Shown here piece after piece: positions 27,030 through 34,519 of a stretch of 64,000 nucleotides of DNA (positions are counted from its first letter, which is position 1; each line of letters opens with the position of its first letter). The position numbers were made by a program, and so were the translations under genes. This DNA comes from Saprospiraceae bacterium UBA7328 (GTDB lineage: Bacteria > Bacteroidota > Bacteroidia > Chitinophagales > Saprospiraceae): NCBI GenBank assembly GCA_002471345.1, contig DKPS01000114.1, forward strand, positions 1 through 64,000. Direction: 5' to 3'. Below the pieces are notes generated by a model. It was not told where the DNA came from. It saw only the letters and a list, made by a program, of their open reading frames with translations, and ran no database searches.

Positions 27030-29174
27030 CTACAAAAGTTCTCCTAATCTTACTACAAAGCCTAGGTTATAACTTCTCCCGGCTTCCATGAAGACATTTT
27101 GATTTCCTGGAGCACCTCTGGACACATGACTCCTGTATAATTTGTCACCAATATTAGTAATACTGAACATCAACTTAGAATGTGGCATTCCATCTATTAC
27201 TTGATGTAGGTTTAACCCTGTTTTTAAGTTCATAATTGCATATCCTGGAGTAGTAATTTCATTAGGTGCATTGTCACTTTGCTCTGAAACTAACATTAGC
27301 TCAGGTTGAACAAAGAATTTATTGTTTGCATTTCTAAAATGGAAGCCAGCCCATATTTGAGTTGCAGGTATCTGAGGTAGAGGATTATCAGTAATGTCGT
27401 TGTGGCCATTAATGACAGCTCCACTTAAGAAGACATGAGATAGGGTGCCAATCTTCGCTCTTGCATCCCACTCAAACCCTGTAATAGTAGCTTCACCCAC
27501 ATTTTGGAATTGTATGGATGGAGAGTTGTTAAACTGAAGATCCACAGGCACGAATAAATTTGTCAATGAATTTTGGAAGAAGTTAGCTTCTACTGAGAAT
27601 GCATTTGTTTTATACTTTGCTCCTAACTCGTAGAAGAAGCCTCTCTCTGGATCCAAATCTGGATTAGGAACTAAGAATCCTGCACCCACAGCGGTAAAGT
27701 GGTATTTAGAAAATAGGTCTGTTCCTCTAAAAGAATTCGCAACATTTGCCGTAAGGCTGAAAGCATCTGAAGCTCTATATTTCAATCCTATATTTCCAGT
27801 AACTGCAACATCGCTATCAGAGCTATTTTCTTCATTGAATATGGCTCCTACTGGAGGAATACTAAATGGTCCATCTTCGATATTAGTACTTACATTATCA
27901 AATCTAGCAGCTATTAATAGATCTAACTTATCACTTAGCTGCATCTCTTCGATTGCGAATAGACCAATACTCTTACTGTAACTATCTGGTTGAATCTGAG
28001 TATATGGCATGTTGATTTCATTGACCATTACTCCTGCAGGATTCATGATCTGAATATTCAGATCTCTGTGAGTTCCTATTCGATGTTCACTGAGATAATC
28101 TACTCCTAATGTTAGTTTTGCCTTTTCATTTTGTCTCAAAGTAGCCCAGAACTTACCTCCCATAAAAGGAACATCCACATCGAGCATCACATGGATTCTA
28201 CGATTGATGTTCGTAGTCATTGGGAATGGAATCTGAGTAACTTGATCTATATGGAGCTTTTGTTTTTTGATAAATACTCTAACACCTATGGCCTCTATTT
28301 TATCTGAGATATAATTGCCATCATATGCTAAATTGATCCCTGTCTGTTGATCTGGGTCAAATCTTCTATTGATTCTCGGTGGGCCAGGAGCTCCTAGTCC
28401 ACCTGGGAAGCCAACATTTTCATTTTTAAATGTCTTGCCACTTACTTCTATGCGGTGATTTTCAGCCCATGAGTATCCTATATTAAAATCAAGATTAGTA
28501 GATTCAAACTGACTGTTAGCTATTTCACCTTCTGGAGTCATCGTATTTCCAGCATCTCGTAGACCTCCTCCGATTAGGAAGTCTAAGCCATTTCCTCTTC
28601 CTTCTATCTCTACTCTACCTCTATAAAAATCACTAACGGATGCATATCCTCCATAGATGCTTCCGCCTATTTTCATTTCTTTTCCATATCCGTTCTTTGC
28701 TTTACGAGTGACTACATTCACTAGGCCAGAAACGGCGTCACTGCCCCAAAATGCAGATGCAGGTCCTTTCACTACTTCTATTCTTTCTATTTGAAATGGA
28801 TCTATCAGACTGTATGATCTGATCCTACCTCCTACAAATGGATTACCATCGATGAGAACGGGTGCTCGTTCTCTTGAAAGACCTCTTATTATTGGAGTAC
28901 TTGCTAATCCGCCATCGCTTTGCCGAGTGATACCTGGTATGTATTGCAATGCCTCTACTGGTGAAAGAGGTTGACCTTCTTCTATCATTCTTTTATTCAC
29001 CACCTCGATATTGATAGGTAGGTTTTCAACTTTAGTTCCTGACCTAGTAGCAGATACTACAACCTCATCTACATCAATAGTAAGTGATGAATCTATTACA
29101 TCTTGTGAGTATGAATAATGAATTACCAAAGTGAAGGCAAAGATGAAAGTTGATAGAAGTTTTGCTTTTTGCAT
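27030..29174 (-). CDS. TonB-dependent outer membrane receptor
   Basis: The 714-residue product has a signal peptide (1-23), a plug domain (about 33-140, with VEVVVSATRSGTKVENLPI-like start, GLSRERAPVLIDG and VKGPASAFWGSDAVSGLVNVVTRK) and a 22-strand β-barrel ending in the aromatic-terminated YNLGFVVRLGELL. No carboxypeptidase-like N-terminal domain is present, so it is not of the SusC type. The ligand is unknown. It is divergent from the hydrogenase operon and shares with it two copies of one inverted repeat, so a role in metal (nickel or iron) uptake for the hydrogenase is possible. Confidence 0.9.
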   Translation of the reverse strand: MQKAKLLSTFIFAFTLVIHYSYSQDVIDSSLTIDVDEVVVSATRSGTKVENLPINIEVVNKRMIEEGQPLSPVEALQYIPGITRQSDGGLASTPIIRGLSRERAPVLIDGNPFVGGRIRSYSLIDPFQIERIEVVKGPASAFWGSDAVSGLVNVVTRKAKNGYGKEMKIGGSIYGGYASVSDFYRGRVEIEGRGNGLDFLIGGGLRDAGNTMTPEGEIANSQFESTNLDFNIGYSWAENHRIEVSGKTFKNENVGFPGGLGAPGPPRINRRFDPDQQTGINLAYDGNYISDKIEAIGVRVFIKKQKLHIDQVTQIPFPMTTNINRRIHVMLDVDVPFMGGKFWATLRQNEKAKLTLGVDYLSEHRIGTHRDLNIQIMNPAGVMVNEINMPYTQIQPDSYSKSIGLFAIEEMQLSDKLDLLIAARFDNVSTNIEDGPFSIPPVGAIFNEENSSDSDVAVTGNIGLKYRASDAFSLTANVANSFRGTDLFSKYHFTAVGAGFLVPNPDLDPERGFFYELGAKYKTNAFSVEANFFQNSLTNLFVPVDLQFNNSPSIQFQNVGEATITGFEWDARAKIGTLSHVFLSGAVINGHNDITDNPLPQIPATQIWAGFHFRNANNKFFVQPELMLVSEQSDNAPNEITTPGYAIMNLKTGLNLHQVIDGMPHSKLMFSITNIGDKLYRSHVSRGAPGNQNVFMEAGRSYNLGFVVRLGELL

Positions 29175-29190
29175 TTCATTGATTTTATAA

Positions 29191-29212
29191 AATTAGAAAG
29201 ATCTTTCTAATT
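29191..29212. promoter_or_regulatory. 22-bp perfect palindrome, candidate operator 1
   Basis: This perfect palindrome has half-site AATTAGAAAGA and contains the core TAGAAA-N4-TTTCTA. It begins 17 bp upstream of the TonB-receptor start codon, inside the divergent promoter region. The same 6-4-6 core recurs at 29263-29278 and, with one mismatch, before hypD. Symmetry and size suit a TetR-family dimer. Confidence 0.65.
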
Positions 29213-29262
29213 CAAAGAAAATAATCTCGTCGTGGTCTTCAAAATGAAAATCAGTTATTTAT

Positions 29263-29278
29263 TAGAAAACATTTTCTA
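29263..29278. promoter_or_regulatory. Inverted repeat, candidate operator 2
   Basis: TAGAAA-ACAT-TTTCTA lies 90 bp before the hydrogenase small-subunit ATG. It shares both half-sites and spacing with the palindrome at 29191-29212, their centres lying about 69 bp apart. It is positioned to control the plus-strand operon. Confidence 0.65.
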
Positions 29279-29367
29279 GAACTTGCCCATATAGAAACTA
29301 TTATAATGGCGAATGCTGCCTTATCTTGTGATAATTGCGTTCTGTTGTTAATACGTAGAATTTTATT

Positions 29368-30522
29368 ATGACTGCATTCGTCGGAAACTTTAATCCTCTC
29401 ACACCTAATCACAACCATATTGATGAGGTTCATGCCTTTTGGATAGCTGGAGGAAGTTGTGATGGTTGCTCAATCGCTGCCGTTGGAGCCACGTCACCAT
29501 CAGTTGAGGATTTGATGAGAGGAGTACTTCCGGGAATGCCAAAAGTAGTCTTGCATCACCCCGTTTTATCAGTCAGTGCTGGTGAAGAATTTATCAAGCC
29601 ATTTAGACTTGCCGCCAAAGGTGAATTAGGACATCCATTTGTGGTAATCTGCGAAGGTTCTATTATGGATGAAAGAATCGCAGCAGCAACAGGTGGATAT
29701 TGGTCAGGATTAGGAGCCGATGAAGATGAGAATGGAGATCCTCAACCTATACCTTCATCGAGTTGGGTGTCACGTATGAGTAAACATGCAGCTGCTATTG
29801 TAGCTGTCGGTACTTGTGCTACTTGGGGAGGTGTACCTGCAGCAGCAGGTAATCCTACAGATGCTGTTGGGACAATGGATTTTCTAGGTGAAGATTATAG
29901 AAGTACACTAGGACTTCCTGTTGTCAATTTACCAGGATGTGCTCCACAAGGAGATAATATCACAGAGACTTTAGCGGCGGTACTACTATTCCTCCATGGA
30001 TTAGGACCATTACCAGAATTTGATGAATTAGGTAGACCTTCATGGCTTTTTGGAGAGACCGTACACCGTGGATGTACAAGAGCAGGATTTTATGAAGAAG
30101 GAAAGTTTGCAGAAGAATATGGTGATAAAGAGTGTCTAGTAGAAGTAGGATGTTGGGGTCCAGTAGTACAATGCAATATCAATAAAAGAGGAGCATTAAA
30201 TGGGCAAGGTGGATGTATGAACATCGGAGCTCCATGTATAGGATGTACCATGCCAGGATTTCCAGATGCATTTGCTCCGTTTTACGCCACTCCTCCAGGG
30301 ACTATCGTTTCATCCACGCTTTCTAGAGTTACAGGGTCTTTAATAAGTAACCTGAGAGAGATGACAATGACTTATCAGAACAGAACTGCTAAGTGGAATA
30401 AAGATGGTCATGTGCCATCTGGTTGGGGCCATGTGGCAGAGCCTGGACCACTACAAAAAATAGCACACTTTGCATATGAAAAATTACAATTTAGCGACAG
30501 TCCTAAGCCTGGATCCAAATAA
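29368..30522 (+). CDS. [NiFe]-hydrogenase small subunit (group 1h/1l-like)
   Basis: The 384-residue product carries the Fe-S relay of uptake hydrogenases. Proximal cluster ligands are C31 and C34 (GGSCDGC), C150 (AVGTCATWGG) and C191 (NLPGCAPQGDN). The next clusters use H233 and C236 (VHRGCTRAGF) and the Cys set in GCWGPVVQC, GGCMNIGAPCIGC. The backbone resembles group 1h small subunits (PSVEDLMRGVLPGMPK, CEGSIMDE, WVSRMSKHA). There is no RRxFxK Tat signal and no C-terminal membrane helix, so the enzyme should stay on the cytoplasmic side. It is the first gene of an operon whose next five genes encode small membrane proteins. Confidence 0.93.
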   Translation: MTAFVGNFNPLTPNHNHIDEVHAFWIAGGSCDGCSIAAVGATSPSVEDLMRGVLPGMPKVVLHHPVLSVSAGEEFIKPFRLAAKGELGHPFVVICEGSIMDERIAAATGGYWSGLGADEDENGDPQPIPSSSWVSRMSKHAAAIVAVGTCATWGGVPAAAGNPTDAVGTMDFLGEDYRSTLGLPVVNLPGCAPQGDNITETLAAVLLFLHGLGPLPEFDELGRPSWLFGETVHRGCTRAGFYEEGKFAEEYGDKECLVEVGCWGPVVQCNINKRGALNGQGGCMNIGAPCIGCTMPGFPDAFAPFYATPPGTIVSSTLSRVTGSLISNLREMTMTYQNRTAKWNKDGHVPSGWGHVAEPGPLQKIAHFAYEKLQFSDSPKPGSK

Positions 30523-30531
30523 GAAGTAACT

Positions 30532-30816
30532 ATGGACGAAGCAACATTATACACTAATTTCTATATCGGACTAGCCATAGCTGTGGTCATCATTTTAGTT
30601 GCAGCTGTACTCTTAATATTGGTTTGGACATCAGCAAGAAGGATTTTGAAATTGGCAACTGCGGCACTAGGATTGGTTGTCCAAATCAAGGAGAACACAA
30701 ATAGCATATGGGGACTTCAGACTACTAATGAAGTTGCTACTGATATATTAAATGGAGCAGAAGCTATCGAGACTCATGCAGGAATGGTAGCCCAAGCACT
30801 TCACGAAACGGAATAA
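30532..30816 (+). CDS. Hydrogenase-associated small membrane protein 1 (type A)
   Basis: The 94-residue product has an acidic N-terminus, one strong membrane helix (about 11-33) and then SARR and a helical tail. Positive charge after the helix predicts N-out/C-in topology, with the tail on the cytoplasmic side like the hydrogenase. The tail segment TTNEVATDILNGAEAIETHA resembles those of small proteins 2 and 4. It starts 9 bp after the small-subunit stop. I know no named family with confidence. A role as part of a membrane anchor or quinone-access stalk is inferred. Confidence 0.8.
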   Translation: MDEATLYTNFYIGLAIAVVIILVAAVLLILVWTSARRILKLATAALGLVVQIKENTNSIWGLQTTNEVATDILNGAEAIETHAGMVAQALHETE

Positions 30817-30823
30817 TTATAGT

Positions 30824-31141
30824 ATGGAACCATATATCATTCTTTGGATAGTCTCATTGGTAATAGGCCTAGTGGTTATTGGCGTCGTCGCATTTTTACT
30901 ACACCAAATTAAGTCAACTGCTAAAACAATTGATGGAGCTGCAGCACAGATATGGACACAAGGGAAGTTGACTGCAAATAATACTATACAGATTCCAATT
31001 TTCCTTTCTACAACCAATAAAGTTGTCGGTAAGATTTACGATTCCGCAGTAAAAATCATCAAAGGATCGGATGCAATAAAACAACATGCAAAAGGATGTC
31101 CAGGATGTCCCAGATGTATCTTAGAACATAAAAAAGCATAA
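30824..31141 (+). CDS. Hydrogenase-associated small membrane protein 2 (type A, CxxCxxC tail)
   Basis: The 105-residue product has a membrane helix at about 5-27, a basic stop (HQIKSTAK), a mid-section rich in Thr/Asn, and a tail STTNKVVGKIYDSAVKIIKG akin to proteins 1 and 4. Uniquely in the set it ends in a cysteine cluster, KGCPGCPRCILEHKKA (CxxCxxC, about 91-97). This could bind a metal or Fe-S centre at the membrane surface near the hydrogenase. It starts 7 bp after the previous stop. Confidence 0.8.
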   Translation: MEPYIILWIVSLVIGLVVIGVVAFLLHQIKSTAKTIDGAAAQIWTQGKLTANNTIQIPIFLSTTNKVVGKIYDSAVKIIKGSDAIKQHAKGCPGCPRCILEHKKA

Positions 31142-31144
31142 ACA

Positions 31145-31438
31145 ATGGATATCATTTTAATGCTTTGTACCATTCTAGCCGTAGTCCTACTAGTCATTGT
31201 GTTAGTGAGATACTTGACGGGCATTATTAGCCTCCTTAACAATATTGGAGGCAAAGGAGACAGTTATCTCGCTAAGCTAAGATTGGGTCTGAGAGCGATA
31301 GAGACAGAGACAGGTCATCTGCCTACTGAAGTAACTAAACTCAATGAAGCTTTGATCAAAACTGCTGAAGGACTTACAGTAGTCAATAAAAACATAGAAG
31401 GTACAATTGAGAACGCAGTAGCACAAAAAAATCCTTAA
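31145..31438 (+). CDS. Hydrogenase-associated small membrane protein 3 (type B)
   Basis: The 97-residue product has an N-terminal membrane helix (about 3-24), followed by a long amphipathic helical region. Its pattern LxxGLxxIxxxTxxL...NxAL...GLxxVxxxL is shared with small protein 5 (LGLRAIETETGHL, LNEALIKTAEGLTVVNKNI). It starts 3 bp after the previous gene. No catalytic or metal-binding motif is visible. The type B repeat pattern resembles DUF948-like coiled-coil tails only in a general way. Confidence 0.78.
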   Translation: MDIILMLCTILAVVLLVIVLVRYLTGIISLLNNIGGKGDSYLAKLRLGLRAIETETGHLPTEVTKLNEALIKTAEGLTVVNKNIEGTIENAVAQKNP

Positions 31439-31441
31439 AAC

Positions 31442-31735
31442 ATGTCACAAATTGTATTGATCCTTTGGGCCATTTTGTTAGTAGTAACTGTGTTGTTATT
31501 ACCATTGATAGTCAGCCTGTTGCATCGTACATGGGTAGCAAGTAGAAACATAGAAAGATACTTCAAAGAGATGCTAGAAGCTGGACTTGGGATAGCAGGT
31601 AATACAGAGCATATCACAGCCCTAGATGATACAATTGGTGTAGCAACAAGCATATTAGATATGGCTGGGAAAATTGATGGAAATGCCGATGCCCTTAAAG
31701 GAGCATTAGCCGATAGAGCATCTAAGATCAAATAG
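31442..31735 (+). CDS. Hydrogenase-associated small membrane protein 4 (type A)
   Basis: The 97-residue product has a membrane helix at about 4-27, a basic segment (HRTWVASRNIERYFK) and a helical tail DDTIGVATSILDMAGKIDGNADALKGAL. The tail aligns by eye with those of proteins 1 and 2, and the positive-inside rule again puts it in the cytoplasm. It starts 3 bp after gene 3, so translation is probably coupled. Confidence 0.78.
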   Translation: MSQIVLILWAILLVVTVLLLPLIVSLLHRTWVASRNIERYFKEMLEAGLGIAGNTEHITALDDTIGVATSILDMAGKIDGNADALKGALADRASKIK

Positions 31736-31763
31736 AGAAATAAATTATTAAAAGAAGATTATC

Positions 31764-32039
31764 ATGACAGCTTCAACATTATTTATAGCCACTTTAATCA
31801 TTGTAGGACTTGTGGTGGTAGTATTGGTCATATATCTGATATTAATAATTGTAGCATTGCGACGTGCTGGTACTCATTTAGAAAATCTAGCAGGAGGGCT
31901 GCAAAAAATAGCTGATGATACCGAGCCACTAGCAAGTAAACTAGGTACTATCAATGGTGCTCTTTCTACACTTCATGGAGGACTTTCTTCTGTGGATGGA
32001 CATCTAGTGGCTATAGCCAAAGTATGTAAATTGGTATAG
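31764..32039 (+). CDS. Hydrogenase-associated small membrane protein 5 (type B)
   Basis: The 91-residue product has a long hydrophobic segment (about 5-32), then ALRRAGTHLENLAGGLQKIA and a tail with the same spacing as protein 3 (DDTEPLASKLGTINGALSTL, HGGLSSVDGHLVAIA). It is separated from gene 4 by 28 bp and from the large-subunit gene by 43 bp. It is the last of five membrane proteins between the two catalytic subunit genes. Confidence 0.78.
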   Translation: MTASTLFIATLIIVGLVVVVLVIYLILIIVALRRAGTHLENLAGGLQKIADDTEPLASKLGTINGALSTLHGGLSSVDGHLVAIAKVCKLV

Positions 32040-32082
32040 TCTCATTTTTATAAAAAACAATAAGAACATAGAATAATAGCGT

Positions 32083-33957
32083 ATGTGTTTTAAAAATTTA
32101 CCAGTAGCATTTGATGAAAATGGAAAAGCCTATCTCAAAGAAGATATCGCCAATCCATATGAGTATAAGGTTGTCGACCTAGGTGTGGAGCAAGACAAGC
32201 TCAAAAGCTTAATGGAGAAAAACGGATTCATACGAAGTGTGGATTATGATCCAGTAACCAGAGTTGCAGGGGCATTGGCATTTCACAGTGTGGTAGATCT
32301 GAAGCAAGGAAAAGTATTGTCGACTAATTCTATGGCGACTCTATTCAGAGGATATGAGATCATATTGAAAGGTCGTGATCCTCGAGATGCGGCTTATATC
32401 AGCAGTAGAGCATGTGGAGTTTGTGGTGGAGTTCATGCCACAACATCGGCATTGGCAATTGAGATGGCATTAGGCATAAAGCCACCGCCATTAGGTATAG
32501 TGATGAGAAATATTTTACTTGCAATAGAGTATTTATATGATCACCCATTACACCTATTCTTACTTGCTGGTCCTGATTATTCTGAAGAGCTGGTAGCTGC
32601 TACTAATCCAGAATTGATACCAATAGCAGCACGGACAAAGTGCAAAAATAAAGACGTACATGGTTATGATACCATTTTGGATATCATGAAAGATCTAAAT
32701 CCACTCAAAGGTCAGCTCTATCTAGAGGCACTTACCATGACAAGAGTGGCGAGAGAAGCATATGCACAAATAGGGGGGAAATATCCTCACCCACAATCGG
32801 TTGTGCCAGGAGGAATATCTGTGACTGTTACAATGAGTACGCTGAATGAGGTGTATACGAGATTAGTAAAATTCTTTGATTATGGTCAAAAGACCACAGG
32901 TATATGGGATGATGTATTTGATTTCTTCATCGAGCAAGATGAAAGGTATAATCAGTGTGGAGAGCGTCCAGCAACTATGGCAGATACAGGAGTATGGGAT
33001 AGACCTGATTCTTATGATGGCACTTTTGAAAACTGTGATAAATGGGGCGAAGACAGGTGGTCCACACCTGGTGTACTAGTAGATGGCGAAGTGGTGACTA
33101 CTAAATTGAGTGAGCTTAATGCTGGATTAGAAGAGTTTGTAGAGCATTCTTATTATGAAAAATGGGATGAGCATAAGTACAAAATAGATGCTAAAGGATA
33201 TCCATTAAGTCCTAATCACCCTTGGAATAAAGATACTGTTCCTAAGCCTGGAAAACAAAGTTGGAGAGATAGATACAGCTGGGATACTTGCCCTACATGG
33301 GATCGTATGCCAATGGAAGCAGGAGCATATTCTAGAATGTACATGACGGCAAAGGCGAATGTCGCTCCATCGAGTCCTTATCTAGAAAATACAGGCTACA
33401 GCATGAAAATTAATGTGCCTAAGTATAACCTTCCAGAAAAACAACTAGAGTGGAAGATTCCTAAACATTGGAATGCATTTGAAAGAAACAGAGCAAGAGC
33501 TTATTGCATACCATACTCTGCAATGGTGGCTCTAGAAAATTGGCAGCTGGCACAGCAATTAATCCGTAATGGAGAGACTGCTGTAAGCGTACCTTATGAG
33601 ATTCCTAAGACGGGCACTCAGATTGGATTTGGAGCATGGGGAGCAGGTAGAGGATTTTTAACTCATCACCTTATCGTGGAAAATGGTTTGATTAAGAACT
33701 ACCAGATTATTACTCCTTCTACACTTAATGCTGCTCCACGGACGCCTTGGGGAGCTCTTGGACCGTATGAAGAGGCTGTAATGAACACTCCTGTTTTAGA
33801 AAAATTTAAGAAACCAGAAGATTATAAAGGAATAGATATATTGAGAGCGATCAGGAGTTTTGATCCATGTATGCCGTGTACTACACACATAATGGCAAAA
33901 GACACAGATCATGTGGTCACTCGTGAAGTAACAACATGTGCCTGTGGCATTGAATAA
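32083..33957 (+). CDS. [NiFe]-hydrogenase large subunit (group 1h/1l-like)
   Basis: The 624-residue catalytic subunit holds the NiFe(CN)2CO site. The N-terminal ligands are C111 and C114 in SRACGVCGGVH (L1 motif), and the C-terminal ligands are C596 and C599 in DPCMPCTTH (L2). The chain continues 22 residues past H602, so it needs endoproteolytic maturation after that His. It is longer than many group 1 large subunits, as in the high-affinity group. It should oxidise H2 and pass electrons to the small subunit. The last residues contain CACG, whose codons overlap the start of the next gene. Confidence 0.94.
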   Translation: MCFKNLPVAFDENGKAYLKEDIANPYEYKVVDLGVEQDKLKSLMEKNGFIRSVDYDPVTRVAGALAFHSVVDLKQGKVLSTNSMATLFRGYEIILKGRDPRDAAYISSRACGVCGGVHATTSALAIEMALGIKPPPLGIVMRNILLAIEYLYDHPLHLFLLAGPDYSEELVAATNPELIPIAARTKCKNKDVHGYDTILDIMKDLNPLKGQLYLEALTMTRVAREAYAQIGGKYPHPQSVVPGGISVTVTMSTLNEVYTRLVKFFDYGQKTTGIWDDVFDFFIEQDERYNQCGERPATMADTGVWDRPDSYDGTFENCDKWGEDRWSTPGVLVDGEVVTTKLSELNAGLEEFVEHSYYEKWDEHKYKIDAKGYPLSPNHPWNKDTVPKPGKQSWRDRYSWDTCPTWDRMPMEAGAYSRMYMTAKANVAPSSPYLENTGYSMKINVPKYNLPEKQLEWKIPKHWNAFERNRARAYCIPYSAMVALENWQLAQQLIRNGETAVSVPYEIPKTGTQIGFGAWGAGRGFLTHHLIVENGLIKNYQIITPSTLNAAPRTPWGALGPYEEAVMNTPVLEKFKKPEDYKGIDILRAIRSFDPCMPCTTHIMAKDTDHVVTREVTTCACGIE

Positions 33958-34510
33958 AAAAACATTGATCGGAACGGTGGGATATCACATTTTAGGTAAC
34001 CACTCTATGCCTCCTATGCTTTTTCCACATTTGGAAGCACTCTCTCTACCTGATCATATCAAAGTAGATGAACTCAACTGGGGCCCTGTCGCCGTGGTGC
34101 AGATGTTTGAAGCTGAAGAGCCTTCATTTGAGAAAGTCATTATGTTATGCGCTATTGAGCGTGAAGGTCGAGAAATAGGAGAAATTGATGTTTTCAAATG
34201 GAAAGGTGAATTACCGGATGAAGAGCAAATTCAAGCTTGTGTTGGTGATGCCGCTACAGGTGTAATCTCAGTAGAAAATCTATTAGTTATAGGTGAATAT
34301 TTTAAGGTCTGGAAGGATGAGGTATATTTAGTGGATGTTGAACCAGGCCCAGAAGTAGCCGGAGAACAATGGACGGAAGGAATGCAGAATGCTATTCCTG
34401 ATATCATTTCAACTGTAAAAAGATTAGCCATCGAAGGAGTAGATGATCGGATGAGCCTTAAATTCCTTCAAGGAGATACTATATTTAATGAGGAAACTGT
34501 GCCTAATTAA
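33938..34510 (+). CDS. Degenerate hydrogenase maturation protease-like protein
   Basis: The 190-residue product starts at a GTG inside the end of the large-subunit gene (20-bp overlap). LIGTVGYHILG and the spacing of later strands (FEKVIMLCAIEREGREIGEIDVF) match the HupD/HybD protease fold. However, the nickel-sensing acidic residue expected after this first strand is replaced (GNHSMPP in place of a TDE/SDD-type motif), and the expected Asp and His positions are also not apparent. A normal protease is encoded at 36395. This one is probably a non-catalytic relative with a chaperone or structural role. A later start is possible. Confidence 0.65.
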   Translation: MPVALNKKTLIGTVGYHILGNHSMPPMLFPHLEALSLPDHIKVDELNWGPVAVVQMFEAEEPSFEKVIMLCAIEREGREIGEIDVFKWKGELPDEEQIQACVGDAATGVISVENLLVIGEYFKVWKDEVYLVDVEPGPEVAGEQWTEGMQNAIPDIISTVKRLAIEGVDDRMSLKFLQGDTIFNEETVPN

Positions 34511-34519
34511 ATCTAGAAT

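Noticed and set aside
29320..29367. TATCTTG as a Bacteroidota -7 element for the hydrogenase operon
   Set aside because: It lacks one T of TANNTTTG and no fitting -33 element was found, so I do not call a promoter.
30817..31731. Minus-strand frames opposite the small membrane-protein genes
   Set aside because: They mirror the plus-strand genes, show no family signatures, and the plus-strand frames have tight spacing and consistent topology.
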